Shown here piece by piece: positions 1 to 9,173 of a stretch of 64,000 nt of DNA. Position 1 is the stretch's first letter. Each line of letters begins with the position of its first letter. Origin of the DNA: Rhodospirillaceae bacterium MC! (GTDB lineage: Bacteria; Pseudomonadota; Alphaproteobacteria; MC1); NCBI GenBank assembly GCA_002632265.1, contig NQOV01000005.1:62246-126245 (forward strand). Direction: 5' to 3'. A program made the position numbers and the translations under genes. The notes beneath the pieces were generated by a model. It did no database searches. It was not told the DNA's origin and worked only from the letters and a program-made list of their open reading frames with translations.

Positions 1-1192
1 ACTGGACATTAGTCATAAGGAATTATTTGAACCTAACCAATCTTCAATGATTTTAGTAGCTAAAAGCAATCTAGCTGATATCACATCATCAGATAACTTA
101 AAACTTATCGGCAAAACCACCAATGATTCTACCATTCAGATAGAAAATCAAAGCATAAATATCCTAGATCTTGTAACCAGCTGGCAAGCGGGATCAGTGG
201 TCAAAAGTGAAGATACTACCCAAATAATTGGCGAAGAACAAACAAAAAAACTAACTCATATGCTAGCAGATAAGAAAAATAATCAGCAAGCAAATTCTAA
301 CTCTAACTCTAACCAGAATAACAAGAGTAATATGAAGTCTCTTAATATCTTAGAAAGTAAACCTAAGGTGTTACTGCCCATATTTGTAGGGACAAACTGC
401 GAATATGAAAGCTCGTATGCCTTTGAAAAACATGGAGCAAATGTCAATTCATTTATTTTCAAAACCCAAACACAAGCCGATATTACTCAATCCTTAGAAT
501 ACTTTGCCAAAGAGTTAGAAACAGCAAACATCCTAATGTTATCGGGCGGATTCTCGTATTCTGATGAACCAAACGGTGCAGGCAGATACATGGCGAATGT
601 GCTTTCCAACAAAATGGTGGCTAAAAAAATAGATGACTTTCTAGCTAAAGATAATCTTATCTTAGGCATATGTAACGGTTTCCAAGCTCTGATAAAAGCA
701 GGACTTTTAGGACACACTCAAGAAAATACTAACTTTTCTAGAACGAGCGGACAAGCTACACTTTGTTATAATACCAACAATCGCCACATTGCCAAAATCA
801 CTAAAACGCAAATCATTTCAAATACTTCCCCATGGCTTAGCAATATGGAAATCGGCGACGAACATTATATTCCCATATCCCACGGCGAAGGGCGTTTGGT
901 TGCCAGTGATGAGCTAGTGGAAGATCTCTACAAGAATAATCAGATTGTAGCTTGTTATTCCTCTTCAGATGAGAGCCATATCTCACAGGCTAAAAATACC
1001 GCCCATGCACATATGCAAGCCTTTAATAATCCCAACGGATCAAGCTATAATATCGAAGCATTATCAAGTAAAGATGGAAAAATTCTAGGTAAAATGGCTC
1101 ATAGTGAGCGAGTCGGAGATAGTTTATACAAGAATTTCCCCAATTCTGTAGAACAAAACATTTTCATTAATGGTATTAATTATTTCAAATAA
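1..1192 (+). CDS. purL: Phosphoribosylformylglycinamidine synthase, fused synthetase + glutaminase type, 5' truncated by window edge
   Basis: Frame is open to the window start (…LDISHKELFEPNQSSMILVAKS…, typical FGAM synthase C-terminal domain), followed by a class-I glutaminase domain (FVGTNCEYES, GGFSYSDEP, GICNGFQ). Confidence 0.9.
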   Translation, partial: LDISHKELFEPNQSSMILVAKSNLADITSSDNLKLIGKTTNDSTIQIENQSINILDLVTSWQAGSVVKSEDTTQIIGEEQTKKLTHMLADKKNNQQANSNSNSNQNNKSNMKSLNILESKPKVLLPIFVGTNCEYESSYAFEKHGANVNSFIFKTQTQADITQSLEYFAKELETANILMLSGGFSYSDEPNGAGRYMANVLSNKMVAKKIDDFLAKDNLILGICNGFQALIKAGLLGHTQENTNFSRTSGQATLCYNTNNRHIAKITKTQIISNTSPWLSNMEIGDEHYIPISHGEGRLVASDELVEDLYKNNQIVACYSSSDESHISQAKNTAHAHMQAFNNPNGSSYNIEALSSKDGKILGKMAHSERVGDSLYKNFPNSVEQNIFINGINYFK

Positions 1193-1210
1193 TCTCAAAG
1201 GAGAACACAT

Positions 1211-1681
1211 ATGCAAGTTGCTATAATTGTTGGTAGTCATTCGGATAAAGATAAAATTACCCCTGCAATCAACACTCTAAAAAAATTCAATGTGGATTAT
1301 GAATGTTATGTAATTTCCGCTCATAGAGCGTTGAACTTACTAACATCAACCATTCACGAACTAGAAGAAAAAAATTGTCAAGTGATCATTGCTGGAGCTG
1401 GTCTAGCGGCTCATTTACCTGGTGTTATCGCTAGTCATACGATTATCCCTGTGGTTGGCGTGCCTGTAAATGTTAATCTTATGGGTCTGGACGCTTTACT
1501 TTCAATCGTCCAAATGCCTAAGGATATCCCAGTGGCTACCGTAGGTATAGATAACGCAAGCAACGGAGCATTACTCGCTTTACAGATCATCGCTTTAAAT
1601 GACAAGGAATTATCAAGCAAACTAAAAGAATTTAGAAAGAATCTACCTGCAGATAAAAATTATCAAAAAGTAGATTGGTAA
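1211..1681 (+). CDS. purE: N5-carboxyaminoimidazole ribonucleotide mutase
   Basis: VAIIVGSHSDKDKI, YECYVISAHRA, IAGAGLAAHLPGVIA motifs; purine cluster context. Confidence 0.95.
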   Translation: MQVAIIVGSHSDKDKITPAINTLKKFNVDYECYVISAHRALNLLTSTIHELEEKNCQVIIAGAGLAAHLPGVIASHTIIPVVGVPVNVNLMGLDALLSIVQMPKDIPVATVGIDNASNGALLALQIIALNDKELSSKLKEFRKNLPADKNYQKVDW

Positions 1682-1743
1682 TCTCTTTCCCCAACTATAA
1701 CATTTAATTTACTTAACTATAAAGACCATAAGGAATCATAATC

Positions 1744-2460
1744 ATGACAACTCCAACAAAAGCACAACAATTATACGAAGGCAAAGCCAAAACCGTATTC
1801 GCAACTAGCAATGACGATAATGTAATTATCTACTATAAGGATGACGCTACCGCAGGCAACGGAGCGAAACACAGTGTTATCGATGAAAAAGGAATCCTAA
1901 ATAATGATATCACAACCATTATCTTCCAAAAACTTCACGAACACAAAATTAAAACTCACTTCATCGAAAAACTAAACGAACGTGAACAACTTTGTGAAAA
2001 AGTTGAGATCATTCCGCTAGAAGTGATCATTCGTAATACTATCGCTGGCTCAATGGCTAAAAGATTAGGCATTACAGAAGGAACAGACGCAAAAACAACA
2101 ATTATTGAAATTTGCTACAAAAATGATGATTTTGGCGATCCACTAATCAACGAATATCATGCAGTAGCTTTGGATTTATGCTCTTTCGAAGATTACGAAT
2201 TCATCAAAAAAACCACATTTGAGATCAATAAGATTTTAGTAAATATGTTTGATGAGCTAGGTATTAAGCTTATCGATTTCAAAATCGAATTCGGTAGAAA
2301 TAGCAAAGGCGAAATTCTCCTAGCTGATGAGATCACCCCTGATACTTGCAGATTATGGGACAAAGAAACCAACAAAAAACTAGATAAAGATCAATTTAGA
2401 CTTAATATCGGTAGCTTAACAGACGCCTATAAAGAAGTGCTAAATCGCTTTAAAAAGTAG
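1744..2460 (+). CDS. purC: Phosphoribosylaminoimidazole-succinocarboxamide synthase
   Basis: YEGKAKTVF, KDDATAGNG, IIPLEVIIRNTIAGS motifs. Confidence 0.95.
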   Translation: MTTPTKAQQLYEGKAKTVFATSNDDNVIIYYKDDATAGNGAKHSVIDEKGILNNDITTIIFQKLHEHKIKTHFIEKLNEREQLCEKVEIIPLEVIIRNTIAGSMAKRLGITEGTDAKTTIIEICYKNDDFGDPLINEYHAVALDLCSFEDYEFIKKTTFEINKILVNMFDELGIKLIDFKIEFGRNSKGEILLADEITPDTCRLWDKETNKKLDKDQFRLNIGSLTDAYKEVLNRFKK

Positions 2461-2484
2461 TAATAAAACACTTGCTAAATCATC

Positions 2485-2515
2485 ATGATTAATGTACAAT
2501 TTGTACATTAATCAT
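2485..2515. promoter_or_regulatory. Perfect 31-bp palindrome in purC-purF gap (15-bp arms, 1-nt centre)
   Basis: ATGATTAATGTACAA-T-TTGTACATTAATCAT read directly. Confidence 0.6.
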
Positions 2516-2549
2516 AATACTATTATTCTTCAAAAAGGTTAAATAATAA

Positions 2550-4097
2550 GTGAACTCTACTAGTAATTCTAACATTAATGTCTATCATGAAAATGAAAAT
2601 ACAAATGTCAATACAAATATACATACAAATGTACATATGAATGACAACATTAATATTAATGACAAACCTCAAGATGAATGCGGAATTGTAGGATTTTATT
2701 CAACTAACTCCGAACAATCATTACAAAAACATATCTCTTTTAGTCTCTTTTCTTTGCAACATAGAGGGCAAGAAAGTAGTGGAATTTCCTATGTGGATTC
2801 CACAGGCGATATTATCACTAAAAAAGCGATGGGAAAAGTCTCACGCCTAATAAAAGAGCATGAAAGCCTAGCAACAGAAACCGCAAACAGTGCAATTTCT
2901 CATGTGCGATATTCCACCGCTGGTCATAGTAGCATAAAAAATGCCATGCCCTTTACTTATAGAGATGAAAACAAGCAAAAAAAGAATAACTTTTCCGTAG
3001 CTCACAATGGGAATATCGTTAATTTTAAAGAATTATCAGAACTCTTAAATTTCAATGCCGACACTTCACAAGATAACACAGAAGAGATTTATGTATCAGA
3101 TAGCCAAGTGATTTTAAACATCATTGCCAGCAAAATCCATAAGGGTATCATTACCGCCATAAGAGAAACAATGAGTCTTATTAAAGGCTCTTACGCTCTG
3201 GTGATTCTAACTCAAGATCAATTGATCGCCGTAAGAGATCCCAATGGAATCAAGCCCTTATGCCTAGGGCTTGCAAAGGATGGTACTTATGTTGTAGCTT
3301 CCGAAAGTTGTGCCTTAGATATGGTCAATGCCGAATTAATTCGAGATGTCCAAGCAGGGGAAATCCTAACTATCGATAAAAAAGGCTTAACATCTTCATA
3401 CTTTTTAGAAGACACAATAGGCTCGCCCTGTTCTTTTGAATATATATATTTTGCTCGTCCTGATAGCATTATGAACAAAATCAACGTATATCAATCACGC
3501 TTTAACGCAGGTCAACAACTGGCAATTCAAGATAAAACAAAACACAAAGATCTAGAAATCGATTATGTTATCGGCGTGCCAGATTCAGGAATCGCCTCGG
3601 CCTTAGGATACGCCAAACAAAGCGGAATCCCATATATTGAAGGATTCGTAAAAAGTAAATATATTGGCAGAAGTTTCATAAATCCCAATAAGGACGACCG
3701 CAAAGACATAATACGAGCAAAACTCAATCCGATCATTCACAATATTAAAGATAAAAATTTAATCATGCTCGATGATTCCCTAGTGCGTGGCACAACATCC
3801 AAGCTAATTATCGAACTCTTACGAGAGGCAGGAGCAAAGGAAATTCATTTCCGCTTGGCGTCCCCTGCGGTGAAACATCCGTGTTATTTCGGTATGGATA
3901 TTAAATCACGTGAAGAACTCATCGCAAGTAATAAATCCCTAGCCGAAATTAACGCTCACATTAATTCCGATACTCTAGAATATCTAGATCTCGACGGTTT
4001 GGCATTATCCTTATGTGCGGAAAAGAAATCAGAATTCTGCTCGGGTTGTTTCAGTGGAATTTATCCCATTCAAAGCCCTATTAATAACAACTTGTAA
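2550..4097 (+). CDS. purF: Amidophosphoribosyltransferase with Asn-rich N-terminal extension before the catalytic Cys (GTG start)
   Basis: DECGIVGF nucleophile motif, HRGQESSGI, LVRGTTSK; AAAGG ribosome-binding-like sequence upstream of GTG. Confidence 0.93.
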   Translation: MNSTSNSNINVYHENENTNVNTNIHTNVHMNDNININDKPQDECGIVGFYSTNSEQSLQKHISFSLFSLQHRGQESSGISYVDSTGDIITKKAMGKVSRLIKEHESLATETANSAISHVRYSTAGHSSIKNAMPFTYRDENKQKKNNFSVAHNGNIVNFKELSELLNFNADTSQDNTEEIYVSDSQVILNIIASKIHKGIITAIRETMSLIKGSYALVILTQDQLIAVRDPNGIKPLCLGLAKDGTYVVASESCALDMVNAELIRDVQAGEILTIDKKGLTSSYFLEDTIGSPCSFEYIYFARPDSIMNKINVYQSRFNAGQQLAIQDKTKHKDLEIDYVIGVPDSGIASALGYAKQSGIPYIEGFVKSKYIGRSFINPNKDDRKDIIRAKLNPIIHNIKDKNLIMLDDSLVRGTTSKLIIELLREAGAKEIHFRLASPAVKHPCYFGMDIKSREELIASNKSLAEINAHINSDTLEYLDLDGLALSLCAEKKSEFCSGCFSGIYPIQSPINNNL

Positions 4098-4139
4098 TAT
4101 AATCTACAACTCACTCATTCAAGAAAGACTTTATTTATT

Positions 4140-5156
4140 ATGACTAAAACTCAAGCAACCACTAAAATAAGCTATCAACAAGCAGGAGTAGACAAAGAAG
4201 AAGGCTATAAAGCCGTAAGTCTCATGAAAACAGCAGTAAAAGAGACCTTAAATGAGAACGTTCTAAATAATTTAGGTGGCTTTGGTGCTATGTATGAGTT
4301 ACCGTCAGGCTATAAAAATCCTGTCTTAGTTTCGGGAGCTGACGGCGTCGGCACTAAGCTAGATATTGCCATTGCAGTAAAAGATTTTTCCACTGTTGGA
4401 ATCGATTGCGTAGCCATGTGCGTAAATGACATCCTTTGCCACGGTGCTAAGCCTTTGTATTTTCTAGATTATATAGCTTGTTCTAAGCTCGATGCGAATA
4501 TTGCGAGCCAACTGGTAGCATCCATGGCTAAGGGGATGAAGCAATCAAATGCCTCGCTAATTGGTGGCGAAACTGCGGAAATGCCGGGCTTTTATTTAGA
4601 AAATAAATATGACATTGCAGGATTCGCCGTAGGTATCGTTGAAAAATCGCAAATACTCGACAGCACGAAAACAAAAAACGGCGATATTCTAATCGGTTTA
4701 GAGTCATCTGGCTTACATTCCAACGGTTTTTCTCTAGTAAGACGCTTAATAACTGACTTTAACGCCGATTTTAACGGTCAACCGATCCATAAAACCCTAT
4801 TAGCTCCCACTAAAATATATGTGGATTGTGTATTGCCACTAATTCAAGCGAATCTCCTAACAGGAATCGCTCACATCACAGGTGGCGGATTAATTGAAAA
4901 CGTTCCAAGAATGTTAGGCGATAATTTACAAGCAAACATCAATAAATCTTCGCTCCCTAACGTGCCGATCATACAACATTTGCAATCTTTGGGAGCTGAT
5001 GATGTCTACAACACCTTTAATATGGGGATTGGTATGGTGCTAGCGGTTGATCCAAGCAAGCTAGATCAAGTAACAAAAATTCTTAGCGAGCATAAACAAA
5101 AACACCATATTATTGGCGATGTTACAACAGGAAATCAAGAAATATGTTTAAAATAG
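4140..5156 (+). CDS. purM: Phosphoribosylformylglycinamidine cyclo-ligase
   Basis: SGADGVGTKL, GIDCVAMCVNDI, GGETAEMPGFY motifs. Confidence 0.95.
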   Translation: MTKTQATTKISYQQAGVDKEEGYKAVSLMKTAVKETLNENVLNNLGGFGAMYELPSGYKNPVLVSGADGVGTKLDIAIAVKDFSTVGIDCVAMCVNDILCHGAKPLYFLDYIACSKLDANIASQLVASMAKGMKQSNASLIGGETAEMPGFYLENKYDIAGFAVGIVEKSQILDSTKTKNGDILIGLESSGLHSNGFSLVRRLITDFNADFNGQPIHKTLLAPTKIYVDCVLPLIQANLLTGIAHITGGGLIENVPRMLGDNLQANINKSSLPNVPIIQHLQSLGADDVYNTFNMGIGMVLAVDPSKLDQVTKILSEHKQKHHIIGDVTTGNQEICLK

Positions 5157-5734
5157 CGATCCTAGTTTCTGGTACTGGTTCGAATATGCTTAATATTATC
5201 GAATCATTTCAGGGGAAATCGGCGGAAATCCTCACAGTGTTCGCCGATCGCCCTTGTAAAGCCTTAGAAAAAGCCCAAGATATCTACAATATACCGACAA
5301 AACTCCTTAATAAAAAAGATCTCTCGAATCTTGAAATTGCCAACAAAGTACATGAAGAATGTGTAAAACTCAAGGTAGATCTCATTGTTTTAGCTGGTTT
5401 TTTATCGATAATTGGCGGTAAAATATTGGAAGATTTTGAAAATAAAATTATCAATATTCATCCGTCCTTACTGCCCAAATATGGCGGGCCTGGTATGTAT
5501 GGTATGAATGTTCATAATCAGGTTATTAAAAACCAAGAAAATACAAGCGGTTGCACTGTCCATTTTGTAACAAAAGATGTAGATCAAGGCAAGATCATTT
5601 TACAAAAACAAGTTAAAGTTGAAAAAAATGATACTGGCGAGACATTACAAAAAAGAATACTAATTCAAGAACATATTGCAATCATAGAAGCAATTAACAT
5701 TTTAATCAAACAACACGAAGACGAAAGAGTATAA
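5144..5734 (+). CDS. purN: Phosphoribosylglycinamide formyltransferase
   Basis: VSGTGSNM, LAGFLSI, NIHPSLLPKY, GCTVHFV motifs; overlaps the purM end. Confidence 0.95.
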   Translation: MFKIAILVSGTGSNMLNIIESFQGKSAEILTVFADRPCKALEKAQDIYNIPTKLLNKKDLSNLEIANKVHEECVKLKVDLIVLAGFLSIIGGKILEDFENKIINIHPSLLPKYGGPGMYGMNVHNQVIKNQENTSGCTVHFVTKDVDQGKIILQKQVKVEKNDTGETLQKRILIQEHIAIIEAINILIKQHEDERV

Positions 5735-5737
5735 ATT

Positions 5738-6964
5738 ATGAAAGTTTTAATTATAGGATCAGGTGGAAGAGAACACGCAATTTGTAATAAATTACTAAGC
5801 GATGATAAAAAAACACAAATTTTTATCGCATCAAATAACAACGCCTTAGAAGATATAGCTACTGTTATAAATTTAGATAGCGTAACAGAATTAAGCCAGT
5901 TCGCACAGGATAACACAATTGATTTAACAATCGTCGGCTCGGAAGAATTGTTAGTCCACGGGATAGTTGATGAATTTAAAAAGCATAATTTAAAAATCAT
6001 CGGTGCAGATAAACAATCGGCACAGTTGGAAGGCTCTAAGGATTTTGCCAAGAAATTCATGAACAAATACAACATAAGAACGGCCGACTATCAAACATTC
6101 GAAAATGAAAACCAAGCGATAACATACGTAAAAGAACAAAATAAGTTCCCTATAGTGATAAAATTCGATGGTTTAGCCTTAGGTAAAGGGGTTAAAATAC
6201 CAAATAACTTAGATGAAGCCACCTTGGCATTGAATGAGTGCTTTAAAAATCACGATAAGGTAGTAATCGAAGAGTTTTTAACAGGATTCGAAATCTCAAT
6301 TCTCTCTTTATATGACGGAAAAAATATCATTCCTTTAATTTCATCTAAAGATCACAAAAAGGCCTTAAATGACGACAAAGGCGAAAATACTGGCGGTATG
6401 GGATCAATCGCCCCCCACCCCTTATATGATGACAAATTAGAACAAGATTTCATGGAAAACATTCTAAATCCTACACTTACAGGACTAAAAGCAGAAAAAT
6501 TACTCTTTGCAGGCATTATCTTTTTCGGCTTAATGGTGGCAAATGACAAAATATATTTACTGGAATATAACATCAGAATGGGCGATCCTGAAACCCAATC
6601 CATTTTGCCATTAATGAACAACAATCTAGTAGACACTTTAAATTCCTGCCTAGATCAAGAACTTGAAAACTTAAATATTTCATGGGCTGACGGTTATAGT
6701 TCTTGCGTTGTCTTAGCGTCCAACGGATATCCAGCAAGTTATAAAAAAGGCTTTAACATCACCATAGCAAAAAATTTAGATTCGCAAATTCTCTTAGCAG
6801 GCGTCAAACGAGAAAATAAACAACTCTTAACAAATGGCGGTAGAGTTCTCAACGTTGTCAACCAAAAACCCACCCTACAAGAAACCATGACTCAAATATA
6901 TCAAGATATCGAAAACATAGATTTTTCCAACAAAACCTACCGCACCGACATCGGCAAATCTTAA
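5738..6964 (+). CDS. purD: Phosphoribosylamine-glycine ligase
   Basis: VLIIGSGGREHAI, FDGLALGKGV, GGMGSIAPHP, NIRMGDPETQ motifs. Confidence 0.95.
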   Translation: MKVLIIGSGGREHAICNKLLSDDKKTQIFIASNNNALEDIATVINLDSVTELSQFAQDNTIDLTIVGSEELLVHGIVDEFKKHNLKIIGADKQSAQLEGSKDFAKKFMNKYNIRTADYQTFENENQAITYVKEQNKFPIVIKFDGLALGKGVKIPNNLDEATLALNECFKNHDKVVIEEFLTGFEISILSLYDGKNIIPLISSKDHKKALNDDKGENTGGMGSIAPHPLYDDKLEQDFMENILNPTLTGLKAEKLLFAGIIFFGLMVANDKIYLLEYNIRMGDPETQSILPLMNNNLVDTLNSCLDQELENLNISWADGYSSCVVLASNGYPASYKKGFNITIAKNLDSQILLAGVKRENKQLLTNGGRVLNVVNQKPTLQETMTQIYQDIENIDFSNKTYRTDIGKS

Positions 6965-6997
6965 TAACCATCCATAAACTTTTCACACACCTTACCT

Positions 6998-7007
6998 CCC
7001 CCCCCCC
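6998..7007. repeat. Homopolymeric C10 tract
   Basis: Read directly: …cttacct-cccccccccc-actatc…. Confidence 0.9.
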
Positions 7008-7043
7008 ACTATCTCAACAGACATTCGCACTCTTTAGGTGGAA

Positions 7044-7719
7044 ATCTTGACAGACAATCGCCATACTCGATCAAATATCTTGCCAGACAATCGCCATACT
7101 CGATCGAATATCTTGCCAGACAATCGCCATACTCGATCGAATATCTTGACAGACTGTCGCCTTACTCTATCGGAAATCTTAACAGAAGATCGCCATACTC
7201 GGTCGAATATCTTGACAGACGACCGCCTTACTCTATCGGATATCTTGACAGACTGTCGCCATACTCTATCGAATATCTTGACGGAATGTCGCCTTACTAG
7301 GTCGAATATCTTGACAGACTGTCGCCATACTCGGTCGGATATCTTGACAGACTGTCGCCTTACTCTATCGAACATCTTGACAGACTGTCGCCTTACTCTA
7401 TCGAATATCTTGACAGACTATCGCCTTACTCGGTCGGATATCTTGACAGACTGTCGCCTTACTCGGTCGGATATCTTGACAGACTGTCGCCTTACTCGAT
7501 CGGATATCTTGACAGACAATCGCCATACTCTATCGGATATCTTGACAGACGATCGCCATACTCGGTCGGATATCTTGACAGACTGTCGCCTTACTCTATC
7601 GGATATCTTGACAGACTGTCGCCTTACTCGATCGAATATCTTGACAGACTGTCGCCATACTCGGTCGGATATCTGACAGACTGTCGCCGTACTCTATCGG
7701 ATATCTTGACAGACGGTCC
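7044..7719. repeat. 33-bp minisatellite, about 20 full units plus a partial unit
   Basis: Consensus ATCTTGACAGACTGTCGCCWTACTCKRTCGRAT repeats head-to-tail from 7044; one 32-bp unit at 7671 (single T missing). Confidence 0.95.
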
Positions 7720-7787
7720 CAACATAGCATATTGTTATTCCATATTACATCTTCCCTACATATAAAAATGCTCATTATATATCATTT

Positions 7788-7966
7788 CTATTATTTGTAT
7801 TTTCTGGCCTAATATAAGTATAATATAAATATATATAATACTACTTTAGATATATTATAATAAACTAATGACATATGGGAAATAGCTATTTTGCTAAACT
7901 ATATTTAAAGTGGTATTATGTATATTTATTATATACTAAATATTAGGCCAGCAAATATAATAATAG
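7788..7966. repeat. Large imperfect palindrome (arms ~67 bp) with TGGCCTAATAT / ATATTAGGCCA core
   Basis: Left arm ctattatt…tctggcctaatata…actttagatata matches the reverse complement of the right arm ending at 7966. Confidence 0.8.
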
Positions 7967-8025
7967 TTGGGATGTAAAACAAGCGTTTGTATTTTTATGT
8001 TGTGGTATATCCTATCTAATCCTAT

Positions 8026-8085
8026 CTAATCTAATCTAATCTAATCTAATCTAATCTAATCTAATCTAATCTAATCTAATCTAAT
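8026..8085. repeat. Pentanucleotide microsatellite (CTAAT)12, with degenerate copies upstream from 8011
   Basis: Pure tandem ctaat copies read directly. Confidence 0.95.
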
Positions 8086-8157
8086 CTGGCCTGGTCTAAT
8101 ATGATCCGACCTTAGCCTATTCTCTTATAATATATAATAAGAATAGATATAACCATA

Positions 8158-8898
8158 TTAATGTAATTTACAAACTTTAGGAAGTTTTATTTTAGATGTG
8201 TCGCCGTTGCTTAGATCAATGCTCCAGACTTTGCCAAGGTTTTTAACTTTGGTGATGTTGTCTTTATGGGCTAAGACTTCGAGAGCTAATGAGGCTTGCA
8301 TGGATGCGGTCATGCTTACAGCGGGGGTCCAAGTTCCGAGATCGCCAGCGGATGGGGCATTTTTAACTTTATCAAAGGGATGCAAGCAATTAATACAGCC
8401 TGTAATTTTATGATATATAAGGCTTGCGGTTGCGGTATATTTGGCAATTGAGCCATAAATTAGGGGTATATTGTTTTTGCTAGTGAAAGAATTTAAAAAA
8501 TATTTTGTTTGAAAGTTATCACTGCAATCGATAATAAGATCTATCTCATGTAAATTCTTAATATTATCCCCTGTGAATTTTTCTTCATAAGCATGGATCT
8601 TGATATTATTATCCACAAGAGAAAGTTTTTCTTTAGTCATTAAGCTTTTTGATTTATTTAAATCAGTTTCATTAAAAGTAAATTGACGGGGTAAATTACT
8701 AAGTTCTACCACATCATGATCAAATATATGTAGCGTGCCGACTCCTGCTCCCACAAGATTTCTAATAACCGTTGATCCCAATCCGCCACAACCAACAACT
8801 ATAACAGACGAATTTATAATATTCTCTTGCCCTGATTCTTGGATGTCTTTTATATTGATTTGACGGCTAAATCTATCTTTTTCCTGCTCTGTTAACAT
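8158..8898 (-). CDS. ThiF/MoeB/HesA-family adenylyltransferase
   Basis: RFSRQINI…VIVVGCGGLGSTVIRNLVGAGVG, FDHDVVELSNLPRQ, DCSDNF motifs. Confidence 0.88.
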   Translation of the reverse strand: MLTEQEKDRFSRQINIKDIQESGQENIINSSVIVVGCGGLGSTVIRNLVGAGVGTLHIFDHDVVELSNLPRQFTFNETDLNKSKSLMTKEKLSLVDNNIKIHAYEEKFTGDNIKNLHEIDLIIDCSDNFQTKYFLNSFTSKNNIPLIYGSIAKYTATASLIYHKITGCINCLHPFDKVKNAPSAGDLGTWTPAVSMTASMQASLALEVLAHKDNITKVKNLGKVWSIDLSNGDTSKIKLPKVCKLH

Positions 8899-9173
8899 TT
8901 TTTGACTCCTTTATATGCCACATTTTATATTTGACTCTAAAATTAAATCACATCACAACAATATACTTATATTTACGCTTATTTTCATACTTATACTCAT
9001 ACTTATTTTCATATTTAATTCTTAACATTTATATTAAAATCCAATCTTAAACATATGAAAAACAACCATTTTAAAAGATCATCAAAATGTAAAACTTATA
9101 AAATACTTCTTATAACCAACACAGTGAAATAATCCCATTAAATATTCTTATTAAGTACACTTATTAAGCCATA

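Noticed and set aside
7034-7375. 113-aa minus-strand ORF (FDRVRRQSVKI repeats)
   Set aside because: Open only because the repeat unit is a multiple of three; no start/RBS evidence.
7044-7719. 33-bp array as a CRISPR
   Set aside because: Units are contiguous with no unique spacers; variation is scattered substitutions within the unit, and no cas genes are present.
7044-7719. TTGACA in each minisatellite unit as an array of promoters
   Set aside because: No convincing -10 hexamer at 16-18 bp spacing in the units; likely coincidence with the repeat sequence.
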